From positions 1 to 33,161 of the forward strand of contig JAFQSQ010000045.1 in assembly GCA_017409465.1 (NCBI GenBank): a stretch of DNA of 33,161 nucleotides, in the 5' to 3' direction. The notes beneath the pieces are model-generated. The model was not told the origin of the DNA and did no database searches. It worked only from the letters and a program-made list of their open reading frames with translations. Below, in pieces: positions 6,873 through 16,335 of the stretch. Each line of letters opens with the position of its first letter. Position 1 is the stretch's first letter. Position numbers and translations under genes: made by a program. Source of the stretch: Akkermansia sp. (GTDB lineage Bacteria > Verrucomicrobiota > Verrucomicrobiia > Verrucomicrobiales > Akkermansiaceae).

Positions 6873-8480
6873 CTACATCAGAGCTCGGCGCTTCTGCACT
6901 CGGGCGACCACCGGAGCAACCAGGCCATGTGAATGCGCCTCCGCAAAGGTGCGAGCGGCATCGGCGCTGTGCGACGCAGCATCGTGCAACGGCGACTCTC
7001 GGCATACCCCTGATGCACCGGGCGGAGCCGTGCGGTACATCTCCAGACAAGTCAGCCCGGAGGGTTCTTTCTCGCCCTGCAGATTCAGCCGCTGATGCAG
7101 GGTTGCCCGGTGGAACCAGCTCTTGCTCAGTAGGCCGCGCAATACATTGATACCTCGCCATACATCAGGAGTGCGGGGGACTACCCGTACGGCGTATACC
7201 CCCTGCCCGGCCAGACTCTCGACATAAGAATGCCCGTGCGGGTCGCGGCGGGCGGCATCGTGCGGCAGGAAGTGCGCAGCGATGGTTCCGTAGCGGCCTT
7301 CCCACTCCCGTATCTTATCGACGTAATGCTCCAGCGGTTGCTGGTTGGCCGCATAGTGATCCAGCCAGTACACCTGTCCGCCCCAGCTCTGCACCAGCCA
7401 GATAGCGGTATGGTCGCTCAGCCCCAAATCCCACGATGTATACAACGGCTCCTCACGGTTGACCGCAAAATCCGCGCCGACACGGCCTCTTTCGCGCAGC
7501 AGAGCTATCTGAATGCCGTAGATAGCCCCATCATTCCCCAGGGCAAACGCCTCATCCGGCGTCGAGGGGTATTCCTGACGCATGGCGGCTCCCATCGTAC
7601 GCTCCATACGAGCATACCACAGTTTCTGCGCGTGTGAGAGATGTATCCGACTCTCCCGCTCCAGCTTTTCGAAATACGCGGCCAGAGCCTCACTCCAGCT
7701 GCCGCGCCCCTGGAGCAGGTAATCAGGATGATCAAACCAGCTGAAGAAGAAGAAGAAACGAAAATCCAGAGGCGAGAGCTCACTGCGAGCGGCATTTTCC
7801 ATCGCCTGCACGGTCATCTCATAGTTCACCCCGTAGCGGCCTCCCTCGTGGGTGCTCTCTAGGATAATCAGCCCTTCAGCCGGTACGGTATTGATGGCTC
7901 CCGTCCGAATCTCGCGGGCTCGCCACGGCGAATGCACCGACACATGAGCCAGCTCCGACACGTGCAACAACTGCAGCGTACCACCCCGCAGGGTGGTACC
8001 GATGCGTATATCGCTGCCGTTGGCAAATGCAAGTCGAGTGCGCGCATCTGCCACGGGACAGCGGTTGCCCTTCTTCAGGACACCGGATTCCTGCTTGATA
8101 CGTGCCCCCAGATAGGCCAGAGCCCGCTCGCCGGCATCAGCCCCGGGCGGTATGTAGTCCAGATTCTCCCAGGCAAAGCGTATCTTCGCCAGCTTCTGTG
8201 CCGCATCCGGCAGGGTTTTATCGATGATACCGGCATGAAAATGCGGTGTAAACAAACAGCGATCCAGCATCAACATGGCAACGTAGGTCGATATCCCCAG
8301 CTGACGAGCCTTCAGTACCGAATTACGGTACCACAGCCCGCGGTGCAGCCGGAGCTGGGCGGCATTCGGGCGAAACCGCCGCATCCGGCCGACCTTATCT
8401 TCGATCCAGTACAAATGGTGCAGCCGCCAGAGAGGATTATCCAGCCGCCCCCTCAATTCATCGTTATCGGAAGCCGTCAT
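6873..8480 (-). CDS. terL: Phage-type terminase large subunit (TerL)
   Basis: This 535-residue protein has the two-domain TerL layout: an ATPase motor that packages DNA into a prohead, and an RNase H-like nuclease that cuts it. In the ATPase, a Walker A-like KARQLGIST lies at 57-65, a Walker B-like strand ends in Glu176 (LLHVSELAHV), and a coupling motif ILESTHEGG lies near 206-214. In the nuclease, the three acidic positions are Asp351 (SWDLGLSD), Asp408 (FLPHDAARRD) and Asp507 (HSADAARTF), so all catalytic residues are present. A run of five Phe at 242-246 comes from a TTC tract. Its ATG lies inside the end of the upstream 1855-codon gene (17-bp overlap), so the two are translationally coupled. 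No small terminase, portal or capsid gene is nearby. Confidence 0.88.
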   Translation of the reverse strand: MTASDNDELRGRLDNPLWRLHHLYWIEDKVGRMRRFRPNAAQLRLHRGLWYRNSVLKARQLGISTYVAMLMLDRCLFTPHFHAGIIDKTLPDAAQKLAKIRFAWENLDYIPPGADAGERALAYLGARIKQESGVLKKGNRCPVADARTRLAFANGSDIRIGTTLRGGTLQLLHVSELAHVSVHSPWRAREIRTGAINTVPAEGLIILESTHEGGRYGVNYEMTVQAMENAARSELSPLDFRFFFFFSWFDHPDYLLQGRGSWSEALAAYFEKLERESRIHLSHAQKLWYARMERTMGAAMRQEYPSTPDEAFALGNDGAIYGIQIALLRERGRVGADFAVNREEPLYTSWDLGLSDHTAIWLVQSWGGQVYWLDHYAANQQPLEHYVDKIREWEGRYGTIAAHFLPHDAARRDPHGHSYVESLAGQGVYAVRVVPRTPDVWRGINVLRGLLSKSWFHRATLHQRLNLQGEKEPSGLTCLEMYRTAPPGASGVCRESPLHDAASHSADAARTFAEAHSHGLVAPVVARVQKRRALM

Positions 8481-11400
8481 ATGTCCTGGGTTTGATATGC
8501 TGAACGGGATGTTTCATATACTGGCGCGCTTTCTCATCATCAGTCGGGCGGCGTTTACGACCGGAGCGCTCATAGCGCAGGCGGAGATCCTCCATGCTCT
8601 GCAGCTCCGGGAACTCCTCCTCCGGCGCCTCACGGAAGGCGCGGCGACGCACTGCATTATTTCTGGCAATTATCTCGACATGATTGACGCATTTTTCACG
8701 CAACATATCGCGCAGCATCGGGATCCATTCAGGATTCTTTTCCATCAATTTTCCGAGCTCCATCAGTTCTGCAGCCGCCTGTTCCTGATTGCCGCCGAAC
8801 TCATAGTTCAGCACATCACGCAAAATCCTGACCATCAGGGCTTCACCGAACACCATTTCACCGGGCTGAACATCCCTGAGCGATTCGGAGAAATTGGTAT
8901 CCTGCGCCAGATGCATCACCAGCTCCAGATTCGACATATCCATCTGTCGCCCGGCCTGCAGCTGCTCCGGAGACTGGCACCGCTCCAGCAGCTCGGAAAA
9001 CACGTATTCCAGGAACTCGGGACCATGGTGCACATTTTCGATATACGTTATGCGCCTCGTCTTGTGATGATACAGCATCAGATTGTGGTACAGGAGTCTG
9101 TCATCCGCACCGGGCATCCAGTTGATTCGCTCCGGCAGTGGCACCCCACCCAGAGAATGCACCACATAGGGTGCGCGCCGCCGCATCACCTGGCTATCCT
9201 CAGAGCCGGGCATCAGACGCACCTGCACCGCCGGATATGACTTGGGCCGATAGACGGTGATGTGGCGGAGCTGGTCGTGCTCTGAAATGTCCGGCAGTGG
9301 TGCGATATCGATACCGGCGATGGAGAGAGGCTCCCCGCCCCCCTGCTCTTGCACCCTGGCCATCATGGAGAACAAGCCCTCCAGCGGCTTTTCCGGCGCC
9401 CAGGAGCCGTCTAATCCGGCGGGTTTATGCCCATCGACACCACCGTAGCGACGATCGTTCCACCAGATGCCGTCCTCCCTCACTTGCGGCATTGAGGTGG
9501 CGTAATAGCGCAACGCCGTGAGCAAGTGCAGAGCCGGCATCACCCCGGGGGCATCAGTCAGCGTCTCCGGTAAGTTCGCCGGCTGCATCCGCCCGCCGGG
9601 AAGCATCTCCGGTATGGAGGGCAGCGCAGAGCGTTCCGTCAGGATAGTGTTGAGCGGGTCCTCCCTATCCGCTGCAGGAGCAGGTTCCAGCTCCAATTTC
9701 AGCAAGCTGTCGGGGTGTTTTCTGTCAATGGAGTAATCGCGCAGCTGCGGGTAGCGCTCCAGCTGCTGCTGCAGGTTACGCAGACAAGCCTCGAAATCCT
9801 CCACCGGCTTACCATCTTCTCCCGGAGCCGGATGCTGTCGGCACACCTCTTCAAACTGCACGCGCATCGTCTCCTGCAACTCCTCATCCAGCAGTTGCCA
9901 ACCTTTTACCGGATGCTGCAGCATATTCCAATAACGCTGGTCCAGATTCATGAACGCCGAATCACCGCACAGCAGATAGCTCCAGCACTGCTCCTTACGC
10001 TGACTCTCCGCCGGCTCCCACATCTCCCTGGTCAAATGATACAAGGGTGATTTCGACAGGGCGGAATCCGCATCCCGCAACTGCTCCCGCAGCCTGGCAA
10101 TCGTTCCAGCGTGGCTCTTGAGATAATCAGCGTTCTTATCGTTGAACCAGCGTACCATAGCGACACTACCTCGCTTGGAGGCCTTCTGCTCGTGCGTGTC
10201 TTTCGACAACTGCTCGGGGCGGTGCGCATTCCCCGATTCCTCGCGGTAAGCGGAAGCTGCCACCCACTCTCGCAGCGTCGTCGGCAGATTCAACCTCTCC
10301 ATATCAGCCAGCAACAGCAGCCCTGACAAACGCGCCATTTTCTCACTCACCCCCTCGACTGCCGTGACATAATCGGTGATGTAGGGATTGAGCGTTCGGA
10401 ATCTGCGGAATCGTGCGGCTCTTATCTTAGGCATCTTGGCAAGTGTCGATTTGCGGCGGAAGTTTCTGAAAGGTCTCGTACGTATCAGCAGACGCTCCGC
10501 CAGATACGGTTTGATGGCGTCGTGGTCCAGCAGGAACTGTATCGCCTCCTTAGCATCAGCCCAGCCGGAGTGCAGCATACGCCGCCAATACACACGAGCC
10601 CGAGCAACGATGAGATTCAGGGGGGTGGCATTGCGGTAGCAATCAAACAGATAATGGTTGGCGTCCGAGCCGATTTTGCGGAACATGATACCCTCCACCC
10701 CATCATACAGAGACGGCACCTTGAAGGGATACTCGTTTCTGCCGAGATTCAGCCCCAGCGGGCACACCGAGGCATTGGACATCCAGAGCTTCAGCATATC
10801 ATCAAGCGCCTTGATGCTCAGCGCCTCATTTCCGCTGTACATACGATTAACAATCTGAAATTGTTTCATGAACTGCAGGCCATTGAGCATGCCATGCTTC
10901 AGGACAAAAGGCATATAGGCATTCCGTCCATAGGGCATGACGGAGCGCATCCGGTAGAAATGCGCCAGGTCGTTGATGGCTGCCGTGGGGCTATCGTGCC
11001 ATCGGGAGACTGAGCCATCAGCCTTGCCGATGCGCCATACCTCCTTGCCATCCAGGGTGATATCTTTTTCCAGGTCGCGGCCGAGCAATTGGCGGAACAA
11101 CTCGAATTGCGCCCGATTGTGGGCTATGTACTCGCTGCGCTCGTTTTCATCGACCGCCTTCTTCAGCGGAATCCATGTGCCCTTCTTCCGGCTGAAAGAG
11201 GCGTCCAGCACATCAGCTCCCAGCTCGCGTTTCAGCAGCTCCTCGTACCCCTGCCGCGTCGAATACCCCTGCGCGATGAGTGATTGGAACTCCTCCATAT
11301 GCGGCAGCAGCCCATAGAGGCGCTTCACCACACTTTCGAGCTGACGGCTGATTCTGACGTGCTCGGCCAGCTCAAACGGATATACCTTCAGATGCCCATA

Positions 11401-14031
11401 ACTCGTATAAATCGGGAGATCCAGCTCGCTGAATACCCTGGCAGGTACCTTCATCACCCAGGACCCGCGGAACAATCGCGTCTTCTGGCCCATATAATAG
11501 GTTTGGAAATAATCCGTTATACGCCGCCGCAGCCCAGTGAACCCACGCGATAGCACCGCCTGCAGCACCTCGTGCGCAACCAGTTGGTATATTCTGCGGC
11601 GCGATTTCTCCATCTGCAACGCGATAACCTTCGTCGTATTCGGCAGGTTCAACAGGCGGTCAAGTGTATGGCAATTGAGAAGGAAACGGTACGAGTTCTG
11701 CTCCAGGAGCTTGCAAGTATCTGCCAGCATGGCACGCCTGACACGCTCTGCCCCCGGGGCATAAAAACCATTCTGCTGCAACTCCCGGGGGAGGTCATGC
11801 ACCCGCATCAGCGGGATACTCTTTCCCGTCGGATACAGTCGTACACTGCCGGGGGGCATGGGGTCTGAATCAAAGCCGCCTTTCCGGTACCATTCATACA
11901 TCAGGGAAGTCAGGAAGAGATATTTTTTCTCATTGACCGGAGACTGCCGGTTGAAGTGCGGATGCAGCTCTGCCTGCTTCTCCGGAGGAGGCAAGGGAAG
12001 CGGGGGGCGTTGGGACTCTTGCAGGGCAGTCACGCGGGCAGAAAGCGGGGGCAGATTCAGGAAACTGCGTACAACGTGGTCATTGTCGAAAATCTTCAGT
12101 TCATCGATATGCAGCAGACGCAGACACCGCGAGAAGAATGAGGAGAGGAACTCCGGAGATATCCCGCCCCAGCGTGAACTCTCCCGAAGCCCCATTTGCA
12201 GCAGCATCCCCTGATATCGGATATCCGCTGCCTCCATGATACGTTTCTTCGCCGCCGGAGCCACGCCCCACTCATCCAGCATTCGTCCGTCACCGAGAAT
12301 CGTCGAGGGGCGGCGAAAGTGGTGCAGGGCTACCCGCCCCCCGGCAATCAGGATAAAGGGGAGATTCATCGCGGCCTCGCGGATATTCAGCTCCAGATCC
12401 AGCAAATTATCACCGAATCCCTGCCAATCGATACGGGATGCGGTGTCCGAAGCCAGAGCGGCCATCTCCTGCAGCCCCATTTCGGCCACCTGCGAGGCCT
12501 TGCCGGCCATCAGCAGGTTGATATTCTCCTGCGTGAACCAGTAGGCAGACTTCGCCATCGAGCTCAGGTAGCCCTTGACCCCCTGCCCGGCAGAAGCGGC
12601 AAACGACCTGATTACCCGCTCAAACATACGGCGCCCCAGAGCCGTCATTCCGGCATAGATACCGCCCTGTACGGCACCGGCCAGACACCCGGCAGCCACC
12701 TGCAGGCGTCTGTCGCCCTCCGGAGCTCTCTGTCGGGCTCCGGCTATCGACGAACCGGCCGAAGAAGCCGCCAGCACACTCACGCCGACAGGGCCGCAGA
12801 ATGCCATAGCCACACCGGGAACCGCCCCGCTCATATCCACGAGCAACTGCTCGATGAAAGGGCTATCCTCGCCCGGGTAGAGAGGCAGGTACTGTCGGTG
12901 CGCGACCTGGCGCAGCTCCTCGATGACGCGAAGGCGCTTATCCTGTTTCTCGGCAAACGCACGCACGGTGGGAGACTCATATTGGTCAAGATGGGTCGTG
13001 ATAACATTACCGAGAGCCTGTACAACGCTGTAGCCGAGATTAAATGTGCCGCGCCTCCAGCTCCGTATCATGGCCTCCGGCAAATTGATGGGGCGAAGCT
13101 CCTTCCCCAGTCTTTTCATCTCAACCGGCAGCATGCGGTAGAGCACGGCACGCTTACTGTCATCCAGTGCAGCCAGCTCGTCCAGGTCATCCAGCAGCTC
13201 AGGAGCATTCCACAGCATCCTGAGGCGGCGCAGACCATTTCCCTCTGCCGCCTCAAACACATCCATGATTCGCATCAGCGCGTCCAGATGAGGTTGACAC
13301 TCCTCGCTATCCTGCTCAGCCCTCTCTCTTGCCAGCATCCGCAGCTCCTCCCAGCGGGGGTGCTGCGACCCGGCAGCATCCGCTTCTGCCGATTCGGGGC
13401 TATCATCATCCGCTCCGGTCAAGGCCTGCAGATAGGCTTGTTCGTAGACTCTGGCAGCCTCCTTCCGCATGGGCGCTTCCTGCTCGCGCAGCGAGAGAGC
13501 CGTGAACACCTCGCGCTCATTGTTGGCCACCTCCAGCTGATTGGCCATATCGCGGCGCACACTCCCCCAGTCGGCACGTACCTGCTCACGGCTCAGCCCC
13601 AGGTGATCCACCGCCCAGGAGCGATTGACCGTATTCAGCAGCCGGTACTCTCTATCCTCCGGCGTGCCGGCGGCGTCATCAGCCCCGGCAGCGCGACGTA
13701 TATCATCAGGCACTGTATCGGGATCTCCCGTCAGAACACGCCGCCAGTAGGTTCCTCGCTCAATATCCGACCAGGTAATTCCGCTCTCCGGCTGCACCGG
13801 GCCAAGCGGTTTGACTCCGGGAGGGAGCTCCGGCGTCTTCTCCGGCTCAGGCGCTTGTGGCTGGGCTGACTTCACCGCCGCTGGTGGTCCCGGCAATTTT
13901 TCCCCGGTGGTGAAATCCATCCAGGTAATCTCAGTTGGTATGGTCTCAGAGGGCTCTTCCACCGGGGCCGCTACAGGGTGCTTCCGTTCCGGGGTCTCTT
14001 CCGTCACAATAGGTTCTACAGGTTCATTCAT
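8464..14031 (-). CDS. Giant 1855-residue protein, probably phage internal virion/polyvalent type
   Basis: I recognise no named family. The start is acidic and rich in Pro and Glu (about 1-95). Charged helical sequence follows (about 100-390), then a hydrophobic Gly/Ala-rich stretch (about 400-480, with GVAMAFCGPVGVSVLAASSAG and VAAGCLAGAVQGGIYAG), which looks like a membrane-inserting region. The remaining 1300 residues are mainly charged and aromatic, ending KPRTYDGFR. There is no signal peptide. An Ala/Gly-rich amphipathic core inside a very large acidic protein just before TerL resembles giant DNA-ejection or polyvalent proteins of podovirus-like phages, where internal core proteins also precede TerL (inference). 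The frame is uninterrupted over 5.5 kb and its composition matches the host genes. It starts 7 nt after the 410-aa gene and overlaps terL. Confidence 0.85.
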   Translation of the reverse strand: MNEPVEPIVTEETPERKHPVAAPVEEPSETIPTEITWMDFTTGEKLPGPPAAVKSAQPQAPEPEKTPELPPGVKPLGPVQPESGITWSDIERGTYWRRVLTGDPDTVPDDIRRAAGADDAAGTPEDREYRLLNTVNRSWAVDHLGLSREQVRADWGSVRRDMANQLEVANNEREVFTALSLREQEAPMRKEAARVYEQAYLQALTGADDDSPESAEADAAGSQHPRWEELRMLARERAEQDSEECQPHLDALMRIMDVFEAAEGNGLRRLRMLWNAPELLDDLDELAALDDSKRAVLYRMLPVEMKRLGKELRPINLPEAMIRSWRRGTFNLGYSVVQALGNVITTHLDQYESPTVRAFAEKQDKRLRVIEELRQVAHRQYLPLYPGEDSPFIEQLLVDMSGAVPGVAMAFCGPVGVSVLAASSAGSSIAGARQRAPEGDRRLQVAAGCLAGAVQGGIYAGMTALGRRMFERVIRSFAASAGQGVKGYLSSMAKSAYWFTQENINLLMAGKASQVAEMGLQEMAALASDTASRIDWQGFGDNLLDLELNIREAAMNLPFILIAGGRVALHHFRRPSTILGDGRMLDEWGVAPAAKKRIMEAADIRYQGMLLQMGLRESSRWGGISPEFLSSFFSRCLRLLHIDELKIFDNDHVVRSFLNLPPLSARVTALQESQRPPLPLPPPEKQAELHPHFNRQSPVNEKKYLFLTSLMYEWYRKGGFDSDPMPPGSVRLYPTGKSIPLMRVHDLPRELQQNGFYAPGAERVRRAMLADTCKLLEQNSYRFLLNCHTLDRLLNLPNTTKVIALQMEKSRRRIYQLVAHEVLQAVLSRGFTGLRRRITDYFQTYYMGQKTRLFRGSWVMKVPARVFSELDLPIYTSYGHLKVYPFELAEHVRISRQLESVVKRLYGLLPHMEEFQSLIAQGYSTRQGYEELLKRELGADVLDASFSRKKGTWIPLKKAVDENERSEYIAHNRAQFELFRQLLGRDLEKDITLDGKEVWRIGKADGSVSRWHDSPTAAINDLAHFYRMRSVMPYGRNAYMPFVLKHGMLNGLQFMKQFQIVNRMYSGNEALSIKALDDMLKLWMSNASVCPLGLNLGRNEYPFKVPSLYDGVEGIMFRKIGSDANHYLFDCYRNATPLNLIVARARVYWRRMLHSGWADAKEAIQFLLDHDAIKPYLAERLLIRTRPFRNFRRKSTLAKMPKIRAARFRRFRTLNPYITDYVTAVEGVSEKMARLSGLLLLADMERLNLPTTLREWVAASAYREESGNAHRPEQLSKDTHEQKASKRGSVAMVRWFNDKNADYLKSHAGTIARLREQLRDADSALSKSPLYHLTREMWEPAESQRKEQCWSYLLCGDSAFMNLDQRYWNMLQHPVKGWQLLDEELQETMRVQFEEVCRQHPAPGEDGKPVEDFEACLRNLQQQLERYPQLRDYSIDRKHPDSLLKLELEPAPAADREDPLNTILTERSALPSIPEMLPGGRMQPANLPETLTDAPGVMPALHLLTALRYYATSMPQVREDGIWWNDRRYGGVDGHKPAGLDGSWAPEKPLEGLFSMMARVQEQGGGEPLSIAGIDIAPLPDISEHDQLRHITVYRPKSYPAVQVRLMPGSEDSQVMRRRAPYVVHSLGGVPLPERINWMPGADDRLLYHNLMLYHHKTRRITYIENVHHGPEFLEYVFSELLERCQSPEQLQAGRQMDMSNLELVMHLAQDTNFSESLRDVQPGEMVFGEALMVRILRDVLNYEFGGNQEQAAAELMELGKLMEKNPEWIPMLRDMLREKCVNHVEIIARNNAVRRRAFREAPEEEFPELQSMEDLRLRYERSGRKRRPTDDEKARQYMKHPVQHIKPRTYDGFR

Positions 14032-14038
14032 AGGAGTA

Positions 14039-15271
14039 TCAGTGGTTATCAGGGGTGGTACAAATCCAGGCTTCAGGAGCCGTTTTCTGCGATTTCAGCC
14101 AGCGTTCGCACGCCTCGGGCGCGGGGTTCCGGCGCAAGACGTCCAGCGCCTGTTCCTGCAGTCGCCCCCATCGGGAAAGGGCCTCCTCATCGCCGGGGCA
14201 ACCGAAGTTGCCCTCGCTATACATCTGCCACAATCGCCGGCTCATCTCACGGCGAGACTCCGTCGACACCTCGCTGACGGCTCTCAGCCGCTCCAGCAGG
14301 ATGCGGCGCTCATAGGGCAAGGCCGCCTCGGCAGCAAAATCCAGCAGCAGGTCGTGGTATTCCTCCGGTCGGCTCTCGTCGATACGACGCAGCCATTCGC
14401 AGCGTTTCTGCAGAGGCAGCGGAGCGACCGCCAGCGAGGCAGCACGCTGCTGCTCTCGCGACATCAGCCCCACCGCAACCGCTTTTTCGTATACGGAGGA
14501 AGAGATGGGAAGCTCCTTCTCAATCTCTCTGCTGATTTCCTGAGCCAGAGCATCGCGCACGCTCCGCCCGGCGATTTCCCGAAGCTGCTGCAACTGCCGG
14601 CGGTGCGTTTCCTCTTCGGGTAATTCAGCATCTGCGTGCCGCAGGGCAGACAGCGCCCCGACGGCATCCTGCTGCAGAGCATTTTTCCAATGTTGCAAGA
14701 CGCTCCGACTACGCGTCTCAGCTTTTCGGCTTTCCATCTCAGCCTCAGGCACGAAAACCGTCCGCCCCGACTCCAGCCAACGAGTAGCGGCCTCAGCATC
14801 GCCGGCAGCCACTGCCGCATCCACCTGCGCCTGCCATTGGCTCCGGGCTTGATTAATCCGTGCAAGCTCATAATCACGACGCGCCGCCAGCGATGCCTGC
14901 GCATCGTAACGCAGAGCCAGCTCGCGGGCGGCCTCCCGAACCGAAGGAGTCAACTCAGCCAGAGCCTGACGAAGCCGCGGAGCACTGGCCTGCGACCAGG
15001 CGTAATCCCAATCCCGCACCGGCTGCCCCTCCAGCTCCTCCCGAGTTTCCTGCTCCATATCACGAAGCCGCCCGGCAAAATCAGCCAGTTCGCCCAGCTC
15101 GTTGACGGTCTGTGTCTCTTTGAGCAGGTGCGCTCCCAGTGAGCCGACCGATTCTGCGACCCGGCTCAATCGCTCGGCCGGACGCGTCATTTCCGCTATG
15201 CCTTCGAGCGGCAGATGGACTCCCCGCCCGGGGTATGCCAGCATGCCCCATTCTTTCATTTGTATCGCCAT
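14039..15271 (-). CDS. 410-residue helical protein of the terminase block
   Basis: The protein is almost entirely charged alpha-helix or coiled coil, with many Ala, Glu, Arg and Leu residues, no signal peptide and no clear membrane segment. The N-terminus runs MAIQMKEWGMLAYPGRGVHL. Around residue 155 it has AAVAAGDAEAATRWLESG, a stretch of the helical repeat type often seen in phage internal virion or tail-associated proteins. I recognise no family; the virion-protein reading rests on position and style. It is the first gene of the block and has a promoter placed for a leaderless transcript: TTGACC-17-CATGCT-6-ATG. That supports the start at 15271. The next gene begins 7 nt after its stop. 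Confidence 0.82.
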   Translation of the reverse strand: MAIQMKEWGMLAYPGRGVHLPLEGIAEMTRPAERLSRVAESVGSLGAHLLKETQTVNELGELADFAGRLRDMEQETREELEGQPVRDWDYAWSQASAPRLRQALAELTPSVREAARELALRYDAQASLAARRDYELARINQARSQWQAQVDAAVAAGDAEAATRWLESGRTVFVPEAEMESRKAETRSRSVLQHWKNALQQDAVGALSALRHADAELPEEETHRRQLQQLREIAGRSVRDALAQEISREIEKELPISSSVYEKAVAVGLMSREQQRAASLAVAPLPLQKRCEWLRRIDESRPEEYHDLLLDFAAEAALPYERRILLERLRAVSEVSTESRREMSRRLWQMYSEGNFGCPGDEEALSRWGRLQEQALDVLRRNPAPEACERWLKSQKTAPEAWICTTPDNH

Positions 15272-15277
15272 GCCACC

Positions 15278-15306
15278 AGCATGACCTGTGCAGCGCTATG
15301 GGTCAA
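15278..15306 (-). promoter_or_regulatory. Promoter of the terminase block, predicted leaderless
   Basis: Reading the minus strand: TTGACC (15306-15301), a 17-bp spacer, CATGCT (15283-15278), then six bases (GGTGGC) and the ATG at 15271. The -10 is weak, but the spacing equals that of five other genes in the window. Confidence 0.5.
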
Positions 15307-15421
15307 TTCAGCCGCTGGGCACAGCTGTTGCTGCCCTCTCCCGGGCACTCGGAACAGGTGCCGGTTTGCTGTTTTTTTCGGACTTCATTCGTAAAAACGA
15401 CAGTAAAATCCGTTTACAAGC

Positions 15422-15450
15422 TTGCGCAGGGCGAGTAAAAGCGATATAAC
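15422..15450 (+). promoter_or_regulatory. Promoter of the HAD phosphatase gene, predicted leaderless
   Basis: TTGCGC (15422-15427), a 17-bp spacer and TATAAC (15445-15450), followed by ATCAGT and the ATG at 15457. Confidence 0.65.
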
Positions 15451-15456
15451 ATCAGT

Positions 15457-16302
15457 ATGCCGGTTCCGCAGAACACCATCGCCATCGTTTTCGACTTCGA
15501 TTTGACACTCAGCCCGCACAATATGCAGGAGGATACTATCTTCCCGGAATTCGGCATTGATGCCGATCTCTTCTGGAAACGATGTAACGACCGAAGCCGC
15601 GAGGAAGACTGGGACGGCGAGCTCAGCTACATGAAACAACTGCTGGATGAACTGAGCATCGACGGCGTCAGTAATGAGCAGTTGCGGGAACTGGGCAAGA
15701 AACTCACCTTCTACCGTGGTATCCCCGATTTCTTCGCCGAATTCCACCGACGCGCGCTCACGCGCGAGCACCGATACGCCGGAATCAAGGTCGAGTTCTA
15801 CATCATCTCCAGCGGTATCAAGAGTATCATCGACGGCTCCGTCATTCGCCCCTACATGCGCGAGGTATTTGCCTGTGAGTTCAGCGAGCGCAACGGCTGC
15901 ATCGACTTCCCCAAGCGCGTCATCTCACACACGACGAAGACTCAGTACCTCTTCCGTATCAACAAGGGAATGCTCAAGTATACCGAAGATGTCAACGACC
16001 ACATGGACAGCGATTTGCGCCCCGTGCCTTTCGAGCACATGATATACATCGGCGATGGTCCAACAGACGTCCCCTGCTTCACCGTCATGCGCCAGCAGGG
16101 CGGCACCAGCATCGCCGTTTACGACCCGGACGACACGACCCGGGCCAGCTTCTGCAAATGTTATAATCTGAAGGCCTCTCAGCACCGCGTCGATTTCTTT
16201 GCTCCGGCAGATTTCACGCCCGGGAGTCACCTCTCCAATATACTGGAAGAAACCGTCCGCAGCATGGCCGACAGCATTCTTCATATCCAGCGCAACAGCT
16301 GA
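15457..16302 (+). CDS. HAD-superfamily phosphatase (phosphoserine phosphatase-like)
   Basis: The 281-residue soluble enzyme carries all four HAD motifs. Motif I is VFDFDLT, with nucleophile Asp13 and acid/base Asp15. Motif II is IISSG (Ser118/Ser119). Lys161 (HTTKTQ) is a good motif III candidate. Motif IV is [12 protein letters not shown], with Asp200 and Asp204 for Mg2+. The helical cap insert between motifs I and II (about 20-110) is of the C1 type found in PSP-like phosphatases. The substrate is not identifiable from sequence; a small phosphorylated metabolite is likely. The promoter 6 nt upstream fixes the start. The 4Fe-4S gene converges on it from the other strand with 33 nt between stops. 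Confidence 0.88.
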   Translation: MPVPQNTIAIVFDFDLTLSPHNMQEDTIFPEFGIDADLFWKRCNDRSREEDWDGELSYMKQLLDELSIDGVSNEQLRELGKKLTFYRGIPDFFAEFHRRALTREHRYAGIKVEFYIISSGIKSIIDGSVIRPYMREVFACEFSERNGCIDFPKRVISHTTKTQYLFRINKGMLKYTEDVNDHMDSDLRPVPFEHMIYIGDGPTDVPCFTVMRQQGGTSIAVYDPDDTTRASFCKCYNLKASQHRVDFFAPADFTPGSHLSNILEETVRSMADSILHIQRNS

Positions 16303-16335
16303 GCCCCCTCGGTCTGCCGGGCGCGGCACACCAGC

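Noticed and set aside
12196..13869. 557-codon plus-strand frame inside the giant minus-strand gene
   Set aside because: It is rich in His, Gln and Arg with no domain pattern; the opposite frame is continuous with natural composition and coupled to its neighbours.
15308..15420. Plus-strand terminator before the HAD gene (GGCAC / GTGCC with a distant T-run)
   Set aside because: The stem is only about 5 bp, the T-run is separated from it, and no plus-strand gene lies upstream to be terminated.
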